Source: Cryptomeria japonica (Eukaryota; Streptophyta; Pinopsida; Cupressales; Cupressaceae). Taken from it: a DNA stretch of 64,000 nt. The stretch covers positions 254,929,533 through 254,993,532 of the forward strand of contig NC_081410.1 of NCBI RefSeq assembly GCF_030272615.1, in the 5' to 3' direction. Numbering within the stretch: position 1 is the first letter of the stretch; each line of letters begins with the position of its first letter. The translations under genes and the position numbers were made by a program. The notes below the pieces were generated by a model. The model saw only the letters and a list, made by a program, of their open reading frames with translations, had not been told where the DNA came from and did no database searches. Shown here one piece after another: positions 24,061 through 35,644 of the stretch.

Positions 24061-24730
24061 ATGGGTTTTACTTTTATTTTGGAGATCAAGAATTATAGGA
24101 AATGGAGTGATTTCATACTTACTCATCTTAGTGAGCATCATTTATTTTCGTATTTGTATAAAGTTGTTTCTATTCTTGGCACACCTTGTGAGCATGGTAT
24201 TTAGAAAGGCTTTAGGGTTCAATTTTTTTGAATTTTTATAATAATGTAAATGATGAGATTTTGGAGTTGGGTATTTATTTTGACCATCCTTGTTCTCTTT
24301 GGACTCACCTTTTGGAGTTATATGAAAATCATGCTACTCCACCATTCCTTGATGATCCTCTTTCAAATTCTAATGTATCTCTTCATTCTTTAGAGAAGAT
24401 AACCTATGTTTGTGATCATTTTGAGGTTTTTGAAACTTTACATGAGGCTACACATGTTTCAAAGGTTATTGTTTCTTTGTTAGAGGTAGTTGATCTACCT
24501 CCACTAGAGACTTTGGTAATTCTTGATCTATAGTATTATCATTGTCTTCCTGATTGAGATTCCTATTCGACATTGATTGTGGAATCTCATATTGTAAATT
24601 TTGAGGACACATTTGAGGGTTTATCTCTCCTATTTGATGATAGTTATGATGTAACTACTATCACATCTTGTTTGCCTTTGGGGCTTCTTCAAGATTAATT
24701 TCTTATTGTTCCTTGTTTGTCACCTTCTCT
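24061..24730 (+). pseudogene. Gag-like protein of the LTR element, copy 1
   Basis: The frame reads FGDQELxKWSDFILTHLSEHH-type sequence: IKNYRKWSDF, HLFSYLYKV, then after stops LWTHLLELYENHATPP. This is the pattern of copia-type gag N-terminal regions (a Tyr/Lys-Trp motif followed by LW..L..LYE). The open part is 24228-24533 (101 codons). Copy 2 at 34389-35283 has the same blocks and a longer C-terminal half; copy 1 lacks about 240 bases near 24737. There is no zinc knuckle. The assignment to gag rests on position behind the primer site and on these motifs, not on a family match. Confidence 0.5.
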
Positions 24731-25203
24731 TATGATAGGGGGGCCATGTTGTCTCCTTATTTCCTTCCTATGGGAGGATTGTTGATTGTATATACATAAT
24801 GTATATAGTCCTTTGGGGGTGTGAATGAGTCCTCCATCCATGCATCTTATCTGTTTCCCTTTATTAGAGATGAGTTTTGTGTATGAATCCTCCATCCATG
24901 TATCTTGTATGTTTCTCTCTTTTGGAGAGGAGTTTTGTCCCTCTTGGTTTTCTCCTCTTCTTTGCTTTGTGAAAGATTCCTTGCATTGTATTTGCATTGG
25001 ACATGGTTAACTAACATGGCCTAGTTGTTTTTGATTAAGGTAAAAGCAGGTTTTGAAGGGGCCTTGAAACCCTTTACAAGCAGAACCTAAACATCAAAAT
25101 GACAAGAAACAAAAGAGAACAGGCCTACAAAAAACCAGTAGAAAACCAGAGAAAACCAGAAAAAGCCCTCAAAGCTAGCAGGCCATCTAGAGTCTAGAAG
25201 ATA

Positions 25204-26930
25204 CTAGTTGATTTTTTCTAGAGCTTTTGCCAGAGTGTTGCTAATTTCGTGTAGCTCTTTGATGTTATCCCTGAGATTAGGGAGATTCTTTGCAGGAGCA
25301 GCAACAAATTTTTTGACACTAGCCCTGGTCCTCTTCGCAGTGCCACCCACCAGAGTAGCATCACCGCTACCAGTCTGGATGGTCTCTTCATCCAAGTCAA
25401 GATCCACAACCAGTTTTGGAGAGTAGTTTTGATCATAGACCTTAGCGATATCCTCTAGGTTTTTAATGATAGCAAAAAGGAAACTCGGGATAACACCCAT
25501 AATATTTTTCATCGCTTCCTTCCCATCTTCCAACAATTTAACCTTATCCTCCATATTCTGCTTCCAGTTTAGGTGCTCTCTATTTTCATCCTCCCTCTTC
25601 TCATCCATGTTTTTCCCCTTTTTATCCATGTTCTTCAGGTGCTCATAGGTCCATCTGTCGTAGTCCATTCTCACCTCAGAGAGTTTCTTGAGGATATCCA
25701 AGATTAGCCCTTTACCCACACTTTCCTTATCCTTGCTAACCCTGTCCTTAGTCAGGTCCTTCTTATAATATTTGTTCATTCCCCTCTTGGAATTCACATT
25801 TGTCTCCTCATTATCCTTGAAATCCACTTCTTCCATCGGATGGTTGTTGTCCTTACCAGGGAAATCACTGAGGATAGGGCTTTCATGACAAGGCTCATTA
25901 CCACCACTTTCTTCTTGATTACCCAGCTCCTCATCTTTCTAGCTATCTTCATCGATGGAGTCATCCATCTCCATACCACTGCTTTCCTTTTCAATTTCCT
26001 TTGTTTCTAACCCAGAGGCACTTTTCCTTTTTTTGCTAGAAGATGCCTTCTCCTTGCTGGAGTCTCCTTCTTCCATCTTTCTCTTACCTAGAGAGGCATA
26101 AATCCTCTTATTTTCCAGTAGGGTGAGGTTTTTGCAATGCTCATAGATGAGCAGCAAAATCCCGTAGTGGAGAATCAGGCTGGAAGGGTTATTCCTATGT
26201 TTATTAAGGGACTTGGAGAGTGACCTAAAAAGGTAGTAGGGCAGGGATACCTTTTTGTCGTGTCTGAAATGGTTTAAGAGAATTAGGTGTGGGACCTGGA
26301 GAAACAACCTTCAACCGTGATGTATTCCATAATTGCATTCATAACCCAACCCCATAGTTTCTTGAGGTTTGCAGCTTCGTAGTAGCCCCTAGTAGCTTTG
26401 CCGATTTTAACAATTTCTTTCTCTTTCCGTGGGAACAAATTGACCGCATTGTTGGAGACTTTGAGGTCTCAAAAGAAATTAAGCTTAGTGTGGGGCATTC
26501 TAGTTACAATAGATATGAGCTCAGCGTCTAGCTTAAACTTGACTCCATAGATTTTAAAAGAGCCATTTGACTAGTTTTCAGAAATCTTGGAAACGGCAAG
26601 GTTGACCCTATCTTTGTCATAGTCTACGAGCTTCTCCATGAAGCTGGTGAGAGAAACCTTTTCCAGTTTCACCCAGACTTTTGGCATCACTCTCCAAGTC
26701 AACGTATTATCTAGTTCCTCCCACCTTAGGTCACCTCCCATCTTCGGATTCAGGCTATCTGCTCTGTTTCTTTGCAAACTAATTCCTTCTTTCCCAAAGT
26801 TGCTTGAGATTTTGAAGCGGGTTACCCACAAAGCATGTGGAAAATAATTAAAGATTGTTGGAGATCTGCCACTTTGCCAAGTAATGATGACCTTTCCAAC
26901 AAGGCATAAATAATTCTTTTTACCTGTCAT
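25204..26930 (-). pseudogene. LINE copy 1 ORF3, unknown function
   Basis: I do not recognise a named family. The start ATG at 26930 lies inside the last codons of ORF2 (11-base overlap). About 95 residues (PHALWV, LRWEELDNTLTW) lead into SFMEKL, then ENWSNGSFKIYGVKFKLDAELISIV, written here as the span 26590-26500. Next come IGKATRGYYEAANLKKLW and LLNHFRHDKKVSLPYYL near 26255. A Ser/Lys/Glu-rich linker (26100-25800) follows, then a long helical, probably coiled-coil region (25700-25440), the acidic VDLDLDEE, a basic KRTRASVKK and a final helix. Copy 2 (43871-45748) aligns in every segment. Stops lie near 26571, 26470 and 26285, with a frameshift near 26290. Capture of a host or transposon-protein gene is possible. 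Confidence 0.75.
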
Positions 26931-29900
26931 GATTAAATTGTCCTTCTGTCCCCATATAACGGTGCTTTCTAAGGGACTCTTTAATGTTTAAATTGAGATC
27001 CTCCTCGTACCAAATAGATTGGGAGTCAGAGTTAACTCCTATATTCGCTAAACAATCCACAACACTATTTTGCTCTTTGAAGGCATGTTGAATAATTATT
27101 TCTTTAAAACTTGCAATGATCTCCCTGTCTTTCATGATGATATTTTCAATTGACCAAGAAGGCTCAAAGTCCCCCTTTAAACACTTAATAATATTAAGTG
27201 AATCTCCCTCAAGCCATAATTTATCATAATTAATATTTTTGGCTAGAATTAAGGTGTTCAGGGTGGCAGAGGCTTTGACAAAGTGGCTAGTTTGATTTCC
27301 CAGGGGACCAGCCATCGCCTTTAAACAACTTCCAGCAAAATTCCTGACAATGCCCCCATATCTAGCTTTACCCAGATTACCTTTAGAGGCCCCATCAAAG
27401 TTAGCCTTAATCCACCCCTAAGGAGGAAAACACCAGATGAGACCTTCTCTTTCATTTTCCTTGCTGGTAGTAGTGGTATAGAGGCTCCACCTATCTTTGA
27501 AATAATCTTTAGTAGCAGGTCCATGATCAGTGCCATAGAGGCATTCAAAAATACTCCTAAAATTTTTATCTACCACCACTTCAGGAATAGCCCTTTTATC
27601 CCTAAAAATCCTATTGTAACGCTCTTTCCAGATATTCCAAATAATAATCGGCAGAGTGATTCTCCAAGTCTCCACAATTTTAGGATTAGAATTAGGGCAT
27701 TGCCATTGCTACCAGGAATCCCCAAGGGAGTTTGGGAAAACCCAGCTTAGGTTCCACCTGCTCAAGATGATTTTCCAGATGTCCTAACTAAAAGTGCATT
27801 GATGGAGAATATGGCAAGCCATCTCTTCTTCCCTGCAACAAAGAGAACACCTATTAGGAAAAATAAAACCTCTTTTATGAAGGTTGTCTAGGGTTAAAAC
27901 CTTATTTTGGATGAAAATCCAAAAGAAGATATTAACCTTTGGAACTAATTTCTTGTTCCAAACTTTAGCCTAGATGGGAATTTCTTCCACTGGATCATTA
28001 TGAATTGCCACAGCTAAGGAAACAGAATATTTCCTGTCCAGGGTTTCCCTCCATATCAATCTATCATCTTTGTTGTCTCTAGGGATTTTAACAGAGAGAG
28101 CTATTTGAAGGAACTTGAGCCCCAGGCACTGCTGGCTAAAATCAATCCAGTTCCCATTTCTCCAGTAATCTCTGACCAACTCACGAAACCTACTTTTGAA
28201 CCAGTCTTTCCAATCTTTAAGGATTGGGATTTCCTCTAGAGGTTTATCTAGAATAAATCTATCTTCCCAAAATCTTATTCTCCTCCCATCCTCAAGGTTC
28301 CAGGTTCTACCAGCAGTAGCCCAACTTTAAGCATATTGAACAACATTCCATATAGCTGATCCTTCAACAATGAAGGAATTATCAAGGAATTCTTCTTCAG
28401 AGGGTTGCATATAGAGATATTTGTTTTTCCAGATTGAGTTCCATTCTCTTTCCTCCCCTTTCAGTCTCCATATTTGTTTGGCTAATAAAGCTTTATTCAT
28501 AGAACCAATGTTCCTTAAGCCCAACCCACCTGAGGCCTTAGGGGAACAAATTTTATTCCAGGCAATGAGGGGTATTCTATTTTTGACTTCCACCCCCAAC
28601 CAAACGAACTTTTTTTGGATTCTTTCAATGGCTTCTGCAAACTTTGAGGGAATTTTAAACAAGCTGAGAGCATAAACAGGAAGATTTTGAAGAGTGGCTT
28701 TGAGCAGAGTAATTTTTCCCTCTTGACTAAGGACAACCCCTTTTCCAACCACCAAGTTTCAAGTTAAGTCTGTCTATCAGCTTATTCCAGAAAGAATCCT
28801 CAGGATTGAGACACAGAGGAAGCCCCAAATAAGTAGAGGGAAGCTCAGATATATTGTAGCCAAGAATCCTTCCAATCCTTAGTTGCCTTTGGACCAGGGT
28901 ATTGATGAAGAACAGAGAACTTTTATCCCAGTTGATTTTTTGGCCAGAGGCAGATTCAGAAGTGTTTAGAATATTCTTCATGTTCTTAGCTTCCAGAATG
29001 GTGGCTTCCCCCATGGTAATAGAGTTATCAATGAATTGTTCATGAGAGCAAACTACATTGGAGGAAGAAGGTTTCAAACCCTTAAGATTGCCATCTTCCA
29101 CATTTTTAAGAATAAATCTGCCCAGGCATTCAGCTAGAATAGTGAATAGGATAGGGGATATGGGGTCCCGCTGTCTAAGACCTCTGGAGCTTTTGAAGAA
29201 ACTGGATGGGGAACCATTGACTATAACATCAAAGGAGGAAGTTTCGATGAGTTAAGAACAAAGCTGAATAACTTTGTCACCAAAACCAAATGCTTTCATG
29301 ATCCTAAGGAGAAACTGCTAGTTTACTCTATCAAAAGCTTTAGCCATGTCTAACTTTAGGAAGAAGCCCTGGTTATTTGCCACTTTCAGGGAGTGGATAT
29401 TTTCATGAATGGATATGATAGAGTCCAAAATCTATCTTCTAGGGACAAAGCCATTCTGTTGGACAAAGATAATCCTAGGAAGAATTTCTAACAACCTGGA
29501 AGTCAGAACCTTGGATAAAATCTTGTAAACAAAGTTACACAAGCTAATAGGTCTAAACTTGTTGAGAGAATTAGCTCCGGGGATCTTTGGGATAAGGAAA
29601 ATGAAGGTGGCATTCAGTTCCTTAAGGAGTCTTCTAGAGCCAAAGAATTCTTTGACACCATTGCAGATGTCAGCCTCCACTATGTGCCAAAAATTTTGGA
29701 AGAAGAACATAGGGAAGCCGTCCGGACCAGGGGATTTATCTCCCTAAAAGGAGAACACTGCCTTTTTGATTTCCAGATTAGAGGGAATATGGGATAAAAG
29801 GTTGTTATCAGCTTCCGTCAAGATTGAAGGAATAGCTTGCAAAAGGGTGTTTTGATTGCTGAAATCTAGGTTATCCACATCTCCCAGCAGGGTGCTGAAA

Positions 29901-31102
29901 TGCTCGAGAGCTTCCTTTCTAATATTGCTATCCTCAATTAGGATGCCTTTGTTGCAAGATAAACTGGCTATTCTATTGGTTTCCCTATGCTTGAGAGCAG
30001 TTAAGTGAAAGAACTGGGTGTTTTTATCTCCTTCCTTCAGGAACAAGGCTCTGGATCTTTGTCTCCAGAATGTCTCTTCATTGGAAATGATGGTGTGGTA
30101 TTTGGATAAAAGATCATTTTCAGCCATCCTAAGATCTTCAGACAACCCAACCTCTTGGATTCTATCCTGAACCTCCTTTATTTCAGCTTTGACTTGAATT
30201 TTGCTTTTGAATATATAACCAAAAATCTCTTTGTTCCAGATTTTAATTTTAGCTTTTAGGATATTGAGCTTTTTAGCAATTTTAAAAAGAGTCATACCCT
30301 CCACTTCAGAATTCCACCATTTAGCAATACGAGCTTCCAGAGAAGGATGGGAAAGCCAAGCTTTTTCAAATCTGAAAGGGAAGTTTCTCTTGGCTGAAAA
30401 AGAGTTGGTAGTAAAGGAGATGGGGTAATGGTCAGATCCAATTTTGATGACAGAAGAAAGGGAGCAGCTATACTTAGAAAACCAATCAGGAGAAATTAAA
30501 GATCTATCAAGCTTAACTTGAATCAGATCAGCTCTGGTTCTTCTATTGGTCTAGGTGTAATTGATACCCTAGAGATCCACATCAATGAGAGCTTGGTCAT
30601 TTATGAAATCCATAAGGTCTCGTTTCCCATCAAGATGTAAAGGGATGTCTCCCATCTTCTCTTCCTCTTTGAGCGGAGTATTGAAATCTCCCATAATAAT
30701 CCAGCTTTGATCAGCAAACTTGAGTCTATTGGTTGCCAGGCTGTTCCAATATCTAACTCTCCCAGTTTTGGTGTTGGGTGCGTAGACATTAGATAACACC
30801 CAAACACAGTTGTCCTTAATATGCTCAAGCTGAATAGAGTTCCTATTAAAAGAAGAGATGATTTCCTTACCTATTATAGTTTTTTGGTTCCAAAAAATCA
30901 CAGTTCCTCTAGAAGCTCCCTCCGAGTTAGATCCTATGACCCCATTTTCCTTGAAAATTATAATCTTTTCAACTTTTTCCTTAGACATCTTGGTTTCCTG
31001 TACCAGGACCACATCCGGTTTGTGATCTCTTATGATGTTTCACAACACATCCTGCTTATGAGGGGTGTTCAGCCCTCTGATATTCCAGGATATTATCTTC
31101 AT
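26920..31102 (-). pseudogene. LINE copy 1 ORF2: endonuclease, reverse transcriptase, RNase H
   Basis: The start ATG (31102) overlaps the ORF1 stop as ATGA. The endonuclease block keeps SWNIRGL, VLVQETKM, NVYAPN, IMGDFN and GSDHYP (31102-30400). Reverse transcriptase follows (29700-28750) with LIPKIPGANSLNKFRPISLCN, QNGFVP, LKLDMAKAFD and SRGLRQRDPISP; the catalytic box is FIDN at 29024-29035, so the second Asp is lost. A Cys/His block lies near 27860-27820 (RCSLCCREEE..CHILHQC). RNase H (27400-26920) keeps NFDGASKG, LEGDSLNIIK and the final Asp in VVDCLAN, but the Glu is Lys (HFVKASATL). Some ten stops and frameshifts make it inactive. It is a plant L1-type LINE with RNase H. Confidence 0.9.
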
Positions 31103-32658
31103 ACTTTAATTGGGGATAGGGCTGACTCAATGGAACACTGTGTTCCATCAGCATGGTTCTTCCAGCTTTCCTGTTCCCTTTGATGTTTTAGGGATGGCCT
31201 TCCCCACTTTTTGTTCTTACTTCCAACATCTGCCTTTTTCTTGATCTTGCTTCTAGTTGAGATTCCTCCATTGAGTTCCTCCTTGTTCATTTTTCCTTCT
31301 CTCAAACCAGGAATCCGGAGATTCCCATCCAGCATATCCACACTTTGAGGAGGGGTTTTACATAGAAGTGGCTTTGGGCTTCCATTAGTTAAAAGCAGTA
31401 AGGGCTCAATGTCAGAAGGGTCTTGAGCTTCATTAAAGTCTTCCTCAACCGATTTTGAGAATGATGTGGTTGGAATGGTTTCTTCCTTCTCCTGACTAAC
31501 AGATCCAGCCTCCTGGTCTAGGATAGTTTCTTCCTTCTCCTAACTGACAGATCCAACCTCCTGGTCCTCTGGGTTATTTTTATTGTTCGGCTCAATACCT
31601 TGCTCCACTTCTTTTGAGCTCTCTGGTTGGTTGTTAGAGCAGACATAGTCTTGTTTATCATTATTGCTATTCCCAATCCTCCTGACTTCATTTGCTAATT
31701 TTGTTACATCCTTATTTTGATTACGCTTAGTTGGTGGGTTTCCTTTTATATTTACCATTTGCCAGATCTTTTTGTTCTTGATGTTGCTATCAGTTTTGCT
31801 TTCCTTGCTTTTCTTGAGTGGACATGATTTTGCCCAATGGCCCAATTTTTTGTAGTGGAAACATGCAAATGGAAGAGATTCGTATTCAATAGCTTGTGAC
31901 CATTTTCTAAGTTTAGATATTATTTCTATGGATTGAGGCATATCCATCATTTGATTAACATTTATGCAGATACGAGCAAAGACTGACCTTGATTTAGCCA
32001 CCGTCATTGGGTCAATCGTCGGGAGTTCTCCAAATGATTTCACAATACCCTTGAAAACTTCCTCATTCCAGTATTCTAGTAGGAGACCTGGGAGACGCAT
32101 CCATACAAACATCTAGGGGCCTTCACAGAGAGCTTTATTCATGTCTTCTTCAGAGTTAAAAGTGAAGGTAAAAAACCCTTTAGGCAGTGTTGCCATGTCC
32201 ACTTGACCTTTTACGAGCCATTTTCTCCTTATGAATTTCCTAACATCGTCGTTGTTAGGCCTGAAACTAGAGAATCATCCCACTAATGTCATGGATAGGC
32301 CAGCTACAGTCATGTCAACCACTTTGTCTGGAACAGACATAGCAACCAGTCCAGAGGTTGGGTCTGAGATATTTGTAACTTCCGGAAGCCCAGATTTAGC
32401 CAACAGCTTCACTCCAAAGAGCGAAGACCATTTTTTACCTTTACCTCTGTCGTGTGGGTCCCCGGGTTTTGAATCTTTATCCTCTCCTAGTTTTTTTTTT
32501 TCCTTGTCCTCTTCTGACCCTTGAGATGCCTGACCTCTTGCCTATTTGCTAGTTCTGGTCCCAGAAAAAATGCAATCTCCAGGAAATCCGCCTTCCCCAG
32601 GAAATCCACCATTTCCCAATTTGAAATTTGGGATTCCCACTCCTTTTTGCTCCGCCAT
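31099..32658 (-). pseudogene. LINE copy 1 ORF1: DUF4283-type RNA-binding protein
   Basis: The ATG at 32658 begins MAEQKGVGIP. The KKWSSLFGVKL and ISDPTSG region leads into a DUF4283-like domain (RPNNDDVRKFIRRKW, LPKGFFTFTFNSEEDMNKALCEGP, then VWMRLPGLLLEYW) and a zinc-knuckle block, CFHYKKLGHWAKSC. In that knuckle the second Cys is Tyr. Compared with copy 2, about 30 codons are missing just before VWMRLPGL. The C-terminal part (31341-31099) is Lys/Glu-rich and ends with the ATGA overlap with ORF2. Stops lie near 32550, 32270, 32112 and 31543. The family role is RNA binding in the LINE particle. Confidence 0.85.
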
Positions 32659-32710
32659 GTTGATCATATTGCATAATAATTCTTCTCTCTAAGTTGCACA
32701 TAAGGGGGGG
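32659..32710 (+). promoter_or_regulatory. 3' end and polypurine tract of the gag-only LTR element
   Basis: After the LINE the element resumes (ATTGCATAATAATTC, as at 35603-35617). The purine run AAGGGGGGG (32702-32710) touches the TG of LTR B. Copy 2 has AAGGGGG at 35637-35643 before LTR C. Confidence 0.8.
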
Positions 32711-33052
32711 TGTTAGAGTAGATTGATATTTACTCACATGACTGAGTTTACTTAGGCATATTAATTATTTATTTGTAAGTAAAATTTTATTTAATATTTC
32801 CTACATGCATTATTATTTGTGCCAGGTGGTTGAGTTATGACTACTTTCACCTAACCTTTCATCTCATTGAGTCACATCTTATTATTGTTAGGTCTCATCT
32901 ATCTCTCTCTTGCCTTTATAAGTAGAGCACTTGTACATTGTTTAACATCTCAACATTAATTATCTTTTTGGTGCATATTGTTCTCTTTGTGTGAAGGCAA
33001 GTTTGTAGTTTGTGTTCCTAACATTGAAGTCAATAATCCATAATCTCTAACA
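32711..33052 (+). repeat. LTR B (3' LTR) of the gag-only element
   Basis: TGTTAGAG..CTCTAACA, 342 bases, preceded by the polypurine tract. Both ends carry the matching change relative to LTR A (G to A at the start, C to T at the end), so the inverted repeat is still perfect. The TATA box CTTTATAAGTAGAG lies near 32914. Confidence 0.9.
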
Positions 33053-34110
33053 ATTCTTGTCACAAAAACCTCACAAAGGTAGATAAACTACCTCACGCCA
33101 CCATCTAATATGTATTATAGGATTGAGATTTTATGAAGTCTTATCTATTTGTGTAGTAAAAATTTCTGGCTAAGACCATGGTAGTATAATTCATCACAGG
33201 GTTTGTAATCTTGGTTATTTTCAAGCTTTGACCATCATGTGTGGCCTCGGTCAATTTAGTCACTTTCTAATTCTTGATTGCTTTCTTTAACAATACCTCT
33301 CCTATGCATATAGGCTATCAAAATAATTAATGGACTCCTTGGTAATCTAATACATATGGTCCAAATAGAGATACTCATCATAGATATGCCTTAATATGAT
33401 CTATATCCACCCTTCTCTCTTGTAAAACTTGAGAACTCTCTCCATAAATCTAACCTCTTTTCTACTAGGCAATGATATTATGGGAGGTAATTCTAGATTT
33501 TGGGATGTAGCAAAGTGATCCATGTTAGGATTTAGGTGTCATCAAAGTTATAAAATCCTTAGATTAATTGCTCCCCTAATGTTGTTTGGAATTACTCAAA
33601 GGGATGAAACTATTTAACCAACGGTGTTAAAAGAGCTCATATAAAGATGGAGTTATTGTTACCATTTGACCTTTAAGAAAAGGACAAAATAGCTAGGTGT
33701 TTCTAATTTGCAGATTTTGGACACATGTACGATGATATACGAGAATCTATGATAGTTATGACAAATGTTATAAGATACTATGATAATGTTTATGATAAAA
33801 TATTGCTATCTTGGTCTATAGGTACCCAGTTTGGTAATATGCCTTATGACAACTATAAGAGCATCTACAAGTGACTATTTTGGGTTCCATGCATGATTCC
33901 AAGAACATAGGCATGGAATTATTCCAAGTGGATTTTCTAATTATTTTTTTGTTATACCATAATGGTATTCACTCTCAAAAGCTTATGTAAAATGGTAACT
34001 TGAGCTAGTGGTTTGTATGAAGTTTGTTCAACTATGCAAGGTTTCTAGGTGCTATTGGATTCTATATATATATATATTTAGAGATGTTTATTTTTGTAAT
34101 ATCTCATTGA
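33053..34110 (-). pseudogene. Extra ORF of the Tat element, N-terminal part, copy 1
   Basis: Sequence right of LTR B continues the minus-strand extra ORF interrupted at 22031. It is recognised mainly through copy 2 (35986-37018), where the minus strand reads VWKEFSSFTRVEGG, CIYFGPDISDYQG, EVANLIEVTYDGQIL and NPIMNYATMVIA with several stops. I do not know the family. It ends at the tandem-duplication junction at about 34110. Confidence 0.45.
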
Positions 34111-34388
34111 CTCACATATTATATTGTGAGAATTGTTGTATTATCTCACACACATGTGTATGTAGTTTGACTTTGGCCAAAGTGGCTTGCAATCCTGTTG
34201 CGGGGATAGCTAGCACTCGGTGTCATTTGGTTGGCTTGGACTTGGTGTGCTGGCTTGTTGGCATGGAAACTTGCCAAATAATCATCACTCATTTCACCCT
34301 TAAAGGGCCCCATTTTTTTGCTACAAATTAGGTTTTATCTTTTCTTTGGAGATTTCTATATTTGTGACGACTCTATCTTTGAAGTTTT

Positions 34389-35283
34389 GAGGGATTATCA
34401 TAATGGGTTTTACTTTTATTTTGGAGAAGGGGAGTTATAGGCAACAAAGTGATTTCATACTTACTCATCTTAGTGAGCATCATTTATTGTTGTATATGTA
34501 TAAAGATGGTTTTATTCTTGGCATACCTTGTGAGCATGGTATTTAGAAAGGCTTTAGGGATCGATTTTTTAGAATTTTAATTGATAATGTAAATGATGAC
34601 ATATTCAAGTGATGTAATCAATTTTAGTTTCCTTTTACTCTTTGGACTCACCTTTGGGAGTTATATGGAAATCATGCTACTCCACCATTCCTTGATGATC
34701 CTCTTTCCAATTCTAATGTGTCTCTTCATTCTTCAAAGAAAATAACCCATGTTTGTGATCCTTTGGAGGTTTTTGAAACTTTAGACGAGGTTTCAAATCT
34801 TTCAAAGGTTTTTGATTCTTCATCAGAGGTATTTGATTGGCCTTCACTATAGACTTCCATCATTCTTGATCAATAGGACTATCATTGTCTTCCTGATTAA
34901 GATTCCTATTTGACATACTTGGCTCATTGATTATAGAATCTCGTCTTGTAGATTTTGAGGATACCTTTGAGGGTTTATCTCTCCTATTTGATGATATTCA
35001 TGATGCAACCATTGTCACATCTTATTTGTCTTTGGAGCTTGTTCAAGATTTATTTCTAGTTTCTCCTTGTTTGTTGCATTCTCTTATGATTGGGTATGTA
35101 CCTGATTGGCTTGTGATATCTTCATCCAAGGACTTGGTGACATATCACAATATTTCAAAGATGTCATTATCCTTCATTTGGATTTTGCTTCCTACCAATT
35201 CCTATCTAGAATGGGAAGAACTCTTGCATTTGTACCTAGTTTATTTACTTCCCAATGGGAGAAATGTTGGGTGTAGAGATTAA
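34389..35283 (+). pseudogene. Gag-like protein of the LTR element, copy 2
   Basis: It has the same blocks as copy 1 (WSDFILTHLSEHHL-type sequence, then LWTHLWELYGNHATPP near 34640-34690) and continues for longer. The frame 34927-35283 (118 codons; DFEDTFEGLSLLFDD) aligns with 24600-24720 of copy 1, whose remainder is deleted. Stops near 34545, 34613, 34851 and 34877 break it. No nucleic-acid-binding motif is visible. Confidence 0.5.
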
Positions 35284-35644
35284 ACTATGTTTTGTCTCCA
35301 GACACTTACCATTTTTTCAAGATATTCTTCATTATTGGGGGGCCATGTAGTCTCCTTATTTCCTTCCTATGGGAGGACTGTTGATTTTATATACATGATG
35401 TATGTAGTCCTTGGGGGGTGTGAGTGAGTCCTCCATCCATGCATCTTATTTGTTTCTCTCTTCTAGAGAGGAGTTTTGTACCACTATGTTCTATGATTTT
35501 CCCCACTTTGTGAAAGATTCCTTGCATTGAATTTTCATTGTACATGGGTACCTAACATGACCTAGCTATTGGGACCCATATTGCATCTTACATCTTTCTC
35601 TTATTGCATAATAATTCTTCTTCCTAAGTTGCACTTAAGGGGGT

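Larger units (their letters stand above)
25028..32658 (-). mobile_element. LINE copy 1 with three ORFs
   Basis: A non-LTR retrotransposon inserted in the gag-only LTR element. In sense order it has ORF1 (32658-31099), ORF2 with endonuclease, reverse transcriptase and RNase H (31102-26920) and ORF3 (26930-25204), then a short 3' tail ending in AATCAAAAA at 25028. The uninterrupted paralogous locus at about 35570 shows the empty site. GTTG flanks both ends (25024-25027 and 32659-32662), a possible short target duplication. The sense 5' end coincides with the ORF1 start codon, so the 5' UTR is missing or truncated. All ORFs are broken by stops. Confidence 0.9.
22031..33052 (+). mobile_element. 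Gag-only, non-autonomous LTR retrotransposon, split by a LINE
   Basis: Two LTRs (22031-22361 and 32711-33052) flank an initiator-Met-type primer site on the left and a polypurine tract on the right, so it reads on the plus strand. Without the LINE at 25028-32658 it is about 3.4 kb. Only a gag-like region is coding; no protease, integrase or reverse transcriptase is visible. Flanking five-base duplications are not perfect (TCTCT before, ATTCT after), which fits great age. It inserted into the minus-strand extra ORF. Confidence 0.8.

Noticed and set aside
30821-31183. 120-codon plus-strand frame
   Set aside because: It is the reverse complement of the LINE endonuclease start, which has the recognised motifs on the other strand.
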